Below are positions 58,794 to 64,000 of a stretch of DNA of 64,000 nt, piece after piece. Location of the stretch: the NCBI RefSeq assembly GCF_003668875.1, contig NZ_RAWM01000026.1, positions 22,472-86,471 of the forward strand. Reading direction: 5' to 3'. A model generated the notes under the pieces. It was not told where the DNA came from, did not search any database, and worked only from the letters and a program-made list of their open reading frames with translations. The position numbers and the translations under genes were made by a program. This stretch comes from Corallococcus interemptor. GTDB lineage: Bacteria; Myxococcota; Myxococcia; Myxococcales; Myxococcaceae. The first letter of the stretch is position 1. Each line of letters begins with the position of its first letter.

Positions 58794-59633
58794 ATGACAG
58801 ACACAGGCAGCAGCGGAAGATCGAGGAAGAGGTGGTGCGGGCCCCTGCTCGCCCTGGTCCTGGGAGCGACACCGCTGCTCGGAGGCGCGCAGCAGCAGGA
58901 GCAGGCTCGCGCCGAGCGCTCTGACTCCGAAGCCAAGATGGATCCCCAGGCCCAGCGCATCCTGCGCCAGATGAGCGACTTCCTGGCCGCGCAGCGGGAG
59001 TTCTCCGTCCGCACCGAGGGGACGCTCGATCAGGTGCTCGACTCGGGGCAGAAGGTCCAGCTGCAGCGCGCGGGCAGCGTGAAGCTGCAGCGGCCCAACC
59101 GGCTGCGCGTGGACCGCGCCGGAGACCTGGCCCGGCTGCACCTCTTCTACGACGGCCAGCGGCTCACCCTCCATGGTGAGGACTCCAACGCCTATGCGAC
59201 GACGCCCGCGCCCTCGAACGTGGATGCCATGCTGGACATGGCGTCGCTGAAGCTCGGGCTGGACGCGCCCGCGGAGGACCTGCTCGTCAGCAACCCCTAC
59301 GCCGCCCTCACCGAGGACGTGAAGTCCGGGAGCTACATCGGCAAATCCAAGGTGGACGGCGTGCCCGTGCACCACCTGGCGTTCCGCAACCGCGACGGCG
59401 TGGACTGGGAGTTGTGGGTCGAGGACGGCCCGCGGCCGCTGCCGCGCAAGTACGTCATCACCACGCGGGACATGCCGGGAGCGCCGCAGTACTCGGTGAC
59501 GCTGTCCGAGTGGAACCTGTCGCCGCGGTTCACCCCGGAGCAGTTCCAGTTCACGCCCCCACGCGATGCGGTGCGCGTGTCGTTCCTCGCGCCGGACTCG
59601 CAGGGCGGTGAGCAGCAAGGAGGCTCGAAATGA
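58794..59633 (+). CDS. DUF2092-like periplasmic protein
   Basis: A 279-residue exported protein (signal peptide ends near LGGAQQ). The mature region follows the DUF2092/LolA-like pattern: RQMSDFLAAQREFSVRTEGTLDQVLDSGQKVQLQ (a helix then strands), RPNRLRVDRAGD, LHLFYDGQRLTLHG and a late VHHLAFRNRDGVDWELWVEDG. These proteins form half-barrel folds like LolA and may bind lipid or hydrophobic ligands. Stop overlaps the next ATG (ATGA). A GGAGGGG site lies three bases before the ATG. Confidence 0.87.
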   Translation: MTDTGSSGRSRKRWCGPLLALVLGATPLLGGAQQQEQARAERSDSEAKMDPQAQRILRQMSDFLAAQREFSVRTEGTLDQVLDSGQKVQLQRAGSVKLQRPNRLRVDRAGDLARLHLFYDGQRLTLHGEDSNAYATTPAPSNVDAMLDMASLKLGLDAPAEDLLVSNPYAALTEDVKSGSYIGKSKVDGVPVHHLAFRNRDGVDWELWVEDGPRPLPRKYVITTRDMPGAPQYSVTLSEWNLSPRFTPEQFQFTPPRDAVRVSFLAPDSQGGEQQGGSK

Positions 59634-59971
59634 CGACGCATTCGCGCAGGCCCCGCCAGCGGGCGGCGGCGATATTGCTGGGGCTCTTCTTCATGGGAGA
59701 GCTGCTTCCGGAGGTGGCCCTGGCCCAGAACTACGGCACGTCGCGCCGGGTGGCGCGGCGCACCTCGCGACGCACGGCCACCCGTCATGACGCGTATTAC
59801 GGCGGTGCGAGCACGACCGTGGTGGCGGAGCCGGCGGGTGCGCAAACCATCACGGCGCTGCCCGCGGGCTGCGTGGCGTCCACGGTGAGCGGCATCGCCT
59901 ACCAGCAGTGCGGCGGCGTCCGCTACCGGCCCTACTACCAGGGGGACTCACTCGTCTACGTCGCCGAGTAG
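59630..59971 (+). CDS. Small exported protein translated with the DUF2092 protein
   Basis: A 113-residue protein with a signal peptide ending PEVALA and a Tyr/Arg/Ser-rich mature part ending TVSGIAYQQCGGVRYRPYYQGDSLVYV. The tail resembles DUF6515-type glycine/tyrosine-rich surface proteins. It overlaps the DUF2092 gene by four bases, so the two are probably made together; the third gene follows the hairpin at 59987. Confidence 0.75.
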   Translation: MTTHSRRPRQRAAAILLGLFFMGELLPEVALAQNYGTSRRVARRTSRRTATRHDAYYGGASTTVVAEPAGAQTITALPAGCVASTVSGIAYQQCGGVRYRPYYQGDSLVYVAE

Positions 59972-59986
59972 CCGGCCCGCGTGCGA

Positions 59987-60014
59987 CTCCCTGAGGGAGG
60001 CAGGCCTCAGGGAG
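59987..60014 (+). promoter_or_regulatory. Hairpin that buries the ribosome-binding site of the 60023 gene
   Basis: CTCCCTGAGG, eight bases, CCTCAGGGAG: perfect ten-base arms. GGGAG at the end of the right arm (60010-60014) is eight bases before the ATG at 60023 and is the only well-spaced Shine-Dalgarno. There is no U-tract, so translational control or mRNA processing is more likely than termination. Confidence 0.6.
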
Positions 60015-60022
60015 ACAGGACC

Positions 60023-60883
60023 ATGGGATTGGGACAGCGGGCCGCGGCGGGTGCGGCGCTCCTCGTGCTCCTGGGCGGAGCCGCGCCCCCGGCGCAGGAC
60101 GGCATCGAGCTCAAGCGCTTCAAGGCGAGCGAGAAGAGCGACGCGATGTACGTCCTGCGCGCCACGGGCTGCCGCAAGGCGGGCGACACCTGCCAGCTCG
60201 AGCTGGGTGACGGGAAGCGCAAGGTGACGCTGCCCGACGGCATGGCGTATGGGATTGAACCTGGAGCCCTGGACAGCTGGACCTCCGGCGAGGAGGAGCG
60301 GAACGTCACGACCACCGTCCAGCCAGTCCGGCTGGAGGCGGACGCGTGGGGGCTCCTCGTCACCCAGGAGGGCGGATTCGAGCATGTCCACCGCCGTCAC
60401 CGGCTCTACGTGATGAAGGACGGCGGCGTGACGGAGGCCTGGAACGGCGATGAAAACTTCGCCGGCCCGGAGCAGTCGCACGTCGGCCCGTACCCGCTGA
60501 CGCCGGGCTCACCCGCCGAAGGCTTCTACCGGGAGTATTCGTTTCTCTCCGCCGAGCCCGACGCGTGGAAGCTCGACGCCTATCGCTGGGATGCCGCCGG
60601 CCGGAAGGTGGTGAAGGAGCTCCGGCAGCGGCCCGCGCGCTACGCGGCCATCATCGGGAGCTTCAAGACGGTCCAGGAGGCCATCGCGTACCGCGAAGGC
60701 GCGCAGCAGGAGCAGGTCTGCGCGGCAGGGTTCCTGGTCCTGGCGAGCACGCCGCACAAGCGGTTGACGCCGGGGTTGTTCATCGTGACGAGCATCCACC
60801 CGGAGAAGAAGTCCGCCGAGGCCGCGCTGAAGAAGGTGAGCGCGTGCAATCCGAAGGTCTCGGGTTACATCAAGGCGCTCTGA
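60023..60883 (+). CDS. Exported protein with SPOR-like C-terminus
   Basis: A 286-residue protein with an N-terminal signal-type helix (LLVLLGGAAPPAQ). The central region is beta-rich and holds the conserved-looking CRKAGDTCQL pair. Residues about 210-285 (YAAIIGSFKTVQEAIAYREGA ... FIVTSIHPEKKSAEAALKKV) read like a SPOR-type fold, which binds denuded peptidoglycan at division sites; this is a resemblance only. It is the third gene of the DUF2092 operon and convergent with the next gene. A GTG- or ATG-initiated longer form upstream is unlikely. Confidence 0.78.
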   Translation: MGLGQRAAAGAALLVLLGGAAPPAQDGIELKRFKASEKSDAMYVLRATGCRKAGDTCQLELGDGKRKVTLPDGMAYGIEPGALDSWTSGEEERNVTTTVQPVRLEADAWGLLVTQEGGFEHVHRRHRLYVMKDGGVTEAWNGDENFAGPEQSHVGPYPLTPGSPAEGFYREYSFLSAEPDAWKLDAYRWDAAGRKVVKELRQRPARYAAIIGSFKTVQEAIAYREGAQQEQVCAAGFLVLASTPHKRLTPGLFIVTSIHPEKKSAEAALKKVSACNPKVSGYIKAL

Positions 60884-60889
60884 GCCCGC

Positions 60890-61390
60890 TCACAGGTGGG
60901 CGATGGGCACGGCGGCGCGTCCGCCCACCAGCACGGGGAGCTTCAAGCTCAGGACGAAAGCCGTTTCGAACCCACGCTTAGGCAGGCCGTTGTCCGGGGC
61001 GTACAGCGGGATGCCCATGCGCAGCCCCACCGAGCCGTAGACGAAGGAGAAATAGGGCGCGACATGGAGCCCCGTCGTGGCCGCGAACAACGGGCTCTCC
61101 GTTTCATGCATCACGCCCAGCTCCAACCCCAGCAGCAGGAAGTTGCCCTGGATGCCGGCGGCCAGCCGCGTATGCGAGTCCTCCATCCACTGAGCCTGAC
61201 CGAACATGCCCAGGGCATGGATGTCGTTCGTGAAGTTGAGTGACGTCTCCAGGCCCAGCCCGATGCCTTGAGCCGAGCTGCTGTAGAGCGGGCCCACCAT
61301 GAGCCAGGTCTCCTTTTCAGGCAGCGAAAAGTCGGCGCGGGCGACGGACGCGGTGAGGACGAACAGGAGGACCAGGGGGCGCATGGACAT
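60890..61390 (-). CDS. Exported beta-barrel-like protein
   Basis: A 166-residue protein with a signal peptide (ends TASVARA). The mature part alternates hydrophobic and polar residues with aromatic girdles (LMVGPLYSSSAQGIGLGLETSLNF ... SFVYGSVGLRMGIPLYA), as in small outer-membrane beta-barrels. No family recognised. The start at 61390 follows GAGG; an ATG two codons later is possible. Confidence 0.72.
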   Translation of the reverse strand: MSMRPLVLLFVLTASVARADFSLPEKETWLMVGPLYSSSAQGIGLGLETSLNFTNDIHALGMFGQAQWMEDSHTRLAAGIQGNFLLLGLELGVMHETESPLFAATTGLHVAPYFSFVYGSVGLRMGIPLYAPDNGLPKRGFETAFVLSLKLPVLVGGRAAVPIAHL

Positions 61391-61506
61391 ACCGCCCTCT
61401 GTAGCAACCGTCATGCCCGGAGTCGCGTCCTCCGGGAGCCCTTCCATTCCGTGTGCAGAGGGATGCACGGTGTGCACCCGCCGGCACGCGAGAACAGACG
61501 CGGATG

Positions 61507-61800
61507 TCAGCCCGCGTCGTTGTCGCGAAGCATGGCGAGGAGATCCGCGAACTGCTGGAGCGTCTTCACCTGGGGCGACCCCAGGTAGTACCTCCGCTCG
61601 TAGTCCTCGATGATCGAGGGCGTGAGTGGCGCATCATGCAGATCCCACGTCAGGTTGTAGAGGGCATGGAGCTTCTCGATGTCAAAGGGCTCCTTGCCAG
61701 ACGTGGCCCGGGCCGCCGCCACCTGCTCCCGCTCTGTTTTCTCGCGCTGCTCGCGCGCGTCGCGGAGTTGCCTCAGGGTCTCTTCAGCGGACGTCGGCAT
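61507..61800 (-). CDS. Small conserved helical protein
   Basis: A 97-residue charged protein: residues 1-35 helix (LRQLRDAREQREKTEREQ), then an aromatic segment (YNLTWDLHD ... IIEDYERRYYLGSP) and a C-terminal helix. AAGGAG seven bases before the ATG supports the start. No recognised domain. Confidence 0.75.
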   Translation of the reverse strand: MPTSAEETLRQLRDAREQREKTEREQVAAARATSGKEPFDIEKLHALYNLTWDLHDAPLTPSIIEDYERRYYLGSPQVKTLQQFADLLAMLRDNDAG

Positions 61801-61923
61801 GTGCGTACTCCTTCCTCTTTCGCGTCCGCCACACAATGGCGGACCGGCGGAGATCGTCATCCCCCGTCATGGGGCAACTGCATACCCAACGAGCCCTCTC
61901 ACGGAAAGTGAAGCAGCACCCAC

Positions 61924-62814
61924 TCAGGGGACGGCGCTCACGTCCACGTCGATGACGCGAGGCTCCTCGGTGCTCGTCGTGCCGGTGACCGGGGGCATCA
62001 CGGCGGCCACATGGAGCGTCAGCGCCCATTCGCCGGTGCTGAGCTGGGTGGGGACGTACTTCCAGGAGAGGTGCACGGGCCCCGTGGTCTCTCCCTCGGC
62101 CCACAGCGCCTCGCGGGCCCGCTGTTCAATCTGCGCCGTCGTCAGCCGTGTCCGGAGCAGGTGGCCGGAGCGGGCCAGGGCAGGCCAGCTGATGAGCGCG
62201 CGCTGGAAGCTGCCATCCGGCCCGTGGGACACCACCGCGCGGTGGCCCTCCACGCGGATGCCATTGATGGCGCGCATCACGAAGGTCTTGTGGCGGTGGA
62301 GCTCGGGCTCCGCGACGACGCCGTTCTCCTCGCTCTGGATGAAGGACTTCACCTGCCGCACCGCGCCCAGCTCCGCCGTGGGGATGCCCCAGCGCTGCAG
62401 GCGTGCCAGGGCCTCCCGCTGAAGCAGCGCGGGCTCCTGCGGTGTCTCCGGGCCACTGCCCAGCTTGTTCAGCACCAGCACCTGACCCTCGGACGGGTCG
62501 CGCTCCAGCTTCCAGGACTGGGATTCCAGGTCCGCGCGGGAGCCCAGCGTGTCCGTCTGGGTGAAGGGCTCGGTGGTTCCCACCAGGCCGCGCTGCAACA
62601 TGGCATCACCAAACGCGGTGCCAGGCAGCAGCGTGGTGGGGATGCCTCCGGTGGGAGGCGTGGCAATCGCCGTGGAGTCGAAGATGAAGCCGAGCGTCGC
62701 GCGGGAGGACTGGGTGGTGACGGCGGCGGGCTCCATGAGGGCGCCGCTGTCGCAGCCAGACACGGCGGCGAGCGGCAGGACGGTCAGGAATCGGAAGAGC
62801 AGATGGGTCTTCAT
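61924..62814 (-). CDS. Lipoprotein with PepSY/FTP-like region, partner of the caspase-like protein
   Basis: A 296-residue lipoprotein (lipobox AVSGC). Residues about 175-225 (KTFVMRAINGIRVEGHRAVVSHGPDGS) look like the PepSY/FTP propeptide fold that inhibits or chaperones secreted proteases. It follows the clan-CD-like gene by 41 bases on the same strand. A role as a membrane-anchored inhibitor or activator of that enzyme is a reasonable inference; direct evidence is absent. Confidence 0.78.
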   Translation of the reverse strand: MKTHLLFRFLTVLPLAAVSGCDSGALMEPAAVTTQSSRATLGFIFDSTAIATPPTGGIPTTLLPGTAFGDAMLQRGLVGTTEPFTQTDTLGSRADLESQSWKLERDPSEGQVLVLNKLGSGPETPQEPALLQREALARLQRWGIPTAELGAVRQVKSFIQSEENGVVAEPELHRHKTFVMRAINGIRVEGHRAVVSHGPDGSFQRALISWPALARSGHLLRTRLTTAQIEQRAREALWAEGETTGPVHLSWKYVPTQLSTGEWALTLHVAAVMPPVTGTTSTEEPRVIDVDVSAVP

Positions 62815-62855
62815 GGCGGTTCGTTCTTTCTGTTCGAGTTCGAGGGAGACGGCGG

Positions 62856-63722
62856 TCACTCGGGCAGCTTCTGGCCGCTGCTGGGGTCGCAGCCGCCCAC
62901 GAAGAAGTAGGTGGAGCCGACCTTGCTCCCGGTGGGCTTGCGGTCCCGCCAGCCACCGAACTCGAACATCGCCACGCGCTGCGCCTTGGTCTGACCGAAG
63001 ACGATGGACACCGGGCAGTCGTCGTTGTTCTTGCCGAGGTCCCAGTCGTAGGCCTCGTCGATCCAGTTCTCGCCCACGCCATCGCCCCGCGAGTTCTTCA
63101 CGTAGCGCTTCACGTAGCGCTTCACGAAGTTGCCGCACGACGAGTCGCCGTGAAAGGCATTCCACATGCTGAAGCCGCTGGAGGACGTCACGAGCTGCTT
63201 GTATCCGCCATCCTTCCAGACCTGGAGGTCTCCGGACTGGCAGGCCTTCACGACGGCGATGTCCAGCTTGCCGTTGCCCAGGTTCATGTGGAGGTCGGTG
63301 GTGGCCGCGCACGCATCCGCGTTGGACCCCATCACGAGCCAGCTGCGCTGGGACGCCTCGCTGTGGCCACCGTGCGTGTGCACGAAGAAGACATCCGCGT
63401 CGTCCACACCGGCATTGGCCTGGGTGTCCTTCGCGTCGGCCACGGGGCCCTTCGACAGGTCGGTCCAGAGGTCCGTGCGCGCGCTGGAGTTGTTGAGGGT
63501 GCGGACGTCCGACCAGAGCCCGGAGCTGACGAGTGAGTTGAAGTAGCCCGCGAACTCCGCCGCCGTCTGAGTATGGACGGAGTGCGAGTCGGCATTGCAC
63601 TGGCCCGCACCGCCGAAGTTGGCGATGCCGTAGACATGGGTTTCGTTCGCCAGGGCCGCCGCGGGCAGGAGCAGCGCGAGCGCCGCGCCCGTCCAGTGTT
63701 GGGTCTGATTCCGGAGTCTCAT
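62856..63722 (-). CDS. Secreted clan-CD-like (caspase/gingipain fold) cysteine peptidase
   Basis: A 288-residue exported protein (signal peptide ends ALA). The fold signature of clan CD is present: a hydrophobic strand followed by a His-Gly pair (VFFVHTHGGH, His 117) and a second strand ending in the nucleophile (DIAVVKACQSGD, Cys 161), 44 residues apart, as in caspases, gingipains and CHAT proteases. The layout resembles DUF6345 proteins. The KRYVKRYVK segment at about 204-212 comes from a 12-base tandem repeat. AGGA precedes the ATG; the TAAAAT -10 at 63805 probably drives it. Specificity is unknown. Confidence 0.78.
   Translation of the reverse strand: MRLRNQTQHWTGAALALLLPAAALANETHVYGIANFGGAGQCNADSHSVHTQTAAEFAGYFNSLVSSGLWSDVRTLNNSSARTDLWTDLSKGPVADAKDTQANAGVDDADVFFVHTHGGHSEASQRSWLVMGSNADACAATTDLHMNLGNGKLDIAVVKACQSGDLQVWKDGGYKQLVTSSSGFSMWNAFHGDSSCGNFVKRYVKRYVKNSRGDGVGENWIDEAYDWDLGKNNDDCPVSIVFGQTKAQRVAMFEFGGWRDRKPTGSKVGSTYFFVGGCDPSSGQKLPE
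63097..63128 (-). repeat. 12-base tandem repeat in the clan-CD-like gene
   Basis: Two full copies of TTCACGTAGCGC and a partial third encode FVKRYVKRYVK. Slippage here would add or remove four residues at a time without a frameshift. Confidence 0.7.
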
Positions 63723-63804
63723 GGTCCGTCCTTTCCCCATCTGGGGAGTGGGTCTGGGCCATCAACGAAATCCGGGCGGAATTTCCCTCACCCCCTTCGT
63801 GCGA

Positions 63805-63810
63805 ATTTTA
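63805..63810 (-). promoter_or_regulatory. -10 box (TAAAAT) upstream of the clan-CD-like gene
   Basis: TAAAAT on the minus strand (five of six consensus bases), 83 bases upstream of the start; a poor TCCCCG -35 lies 17 bases further up. Unlike the leaderless promoters, it leaves a long leader with a Shine-Dalgarno. Confidence 0.45.
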
Positions 63811-63873
63811 CCAGCCGCAGTTGCTCCCGGGGATCATGTTCCGGCTGCCCTGGTCGGTGGGCGCCGAATCGCC

Positions 63874-64000
63874 CTAAGTAGGTCGCCAGAAGTTCTCTAA
63901 CAAATCGCGAAGCCAGAAGCCCTCGGCGAGGCAGCCTGCCTTGCGGAGGGCGTCCTGAGGCGACAGGCCCAACACCCACTGAAGGGCGGCATCGACGTGC
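63874..64000 (-). CDS. C-terminal end of an unidentified protein (partial)
   Basis: An open frame of 41 visible codons enters from beyond the right edge and stops at 63874: residues read HVDAALQWVLGLSPQDALRK, then AGCLAEGFWLRDLLENFWRPT. The amphipathic helix and aromatic end look like real protein, but too little is present to name it. Confidence 0.45.
   Translation of the reverse strand, partial: HVDAALQWVLGLSPQDALRKAGCLAEGFWLRDLLENFWRPT

Overview
The window is about 64 kb of very GC-rich, densely coded DNA and reads as chromosome of a myxobacterium (Myxococcota; Corallococcus or Myxococcus-like). The evidence is the strong G/C third-position bias, two Hanks-type kinases, many short cysteine-rich or DAG-repeat lipoproteins, an RpoH-like sigma factor of SigC size, DUF3488/transglutaminase and MoxR/DUF58 operons, and HEAT/HD-GYP signalling proteins. 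I see no rRNA, tRNA, CRISPR array, prophage or insertion sequence. The rplC fragment at the left edge is the start of a ribosomal protein operon that runs off the window.

Layout. 1-3.6 kb (minus): rplC with its own promoter, a coiled-coil protein, a helical protein, and an lmo0937-like / zinc-ribbon / HupE-like operon. 3.8-9.3 kb (plus): a lytic transglycosylase, a STAS protein and a coupled MoxR-DUF58-transglutaminase operon. 9.3-13.5 kb: a sigma factor gene behind a sigma-54-type promoter, an OPT transporter and a Bor-like lipoprotein. 13.6-16.8 kb: a HEAT-repeat protein and a degenerate HD-GYP protein that share an N-terminal module. 16.7-23.2 kb (minus): RluD-type pseudouridine synthase, a small conserved protein, a J-like/HTH protein coupled to a ParA/MinD ATPase, and an HNH endonuclease behind selA, and a VOC protein.

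23.5-31.9 kb (mostly minus): a kinase and a flavodiiron-like protein, a secreted HDWE protein, an APC permease and a large periplasmic Slt. 32-44 kb: a seven-helix histidine kinase, a zinc-ribbon protein, an M35-like secreted metalloprotease beside a lone gspC, an ABC-F ATPase, a second kinase and a set of lipoproteins. 44.5-51.8 kb: a diiron ferritin-like protein, a serine hydrolase, a GST, a HEAT protein, an M91/NleD-like metalloprotease and a papain-fold protease. 51.8-64 kb: a propeller lipoprotein, a three-gene DyP peroxidase operon with two unrecognised partners, a doubled membrane/spermidine-synthase fusion, a DUF2092 operon, and a predicted clan-CD (caspase-like) secreted protein paired with a lipoprotein.

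Two regulatory patterns recur. First, several genes start only 7-12 nt after a TAnnnT -10 box with no Shine-Dalgarno, which predicts leaderless or near-leaderless mRNAs. Second, three genes have their Shine-Dalgarno buried in the 3' arm of a strong hairpin (gspC, the papain-fold protease, and the SPOR-like protein at 60.0 kb). The best candidates for undescribed biology are the DyP operon, the caspase-like/lipoprotein pair, the J-like/HTH-ParA pair and the SD-masking hairpins.
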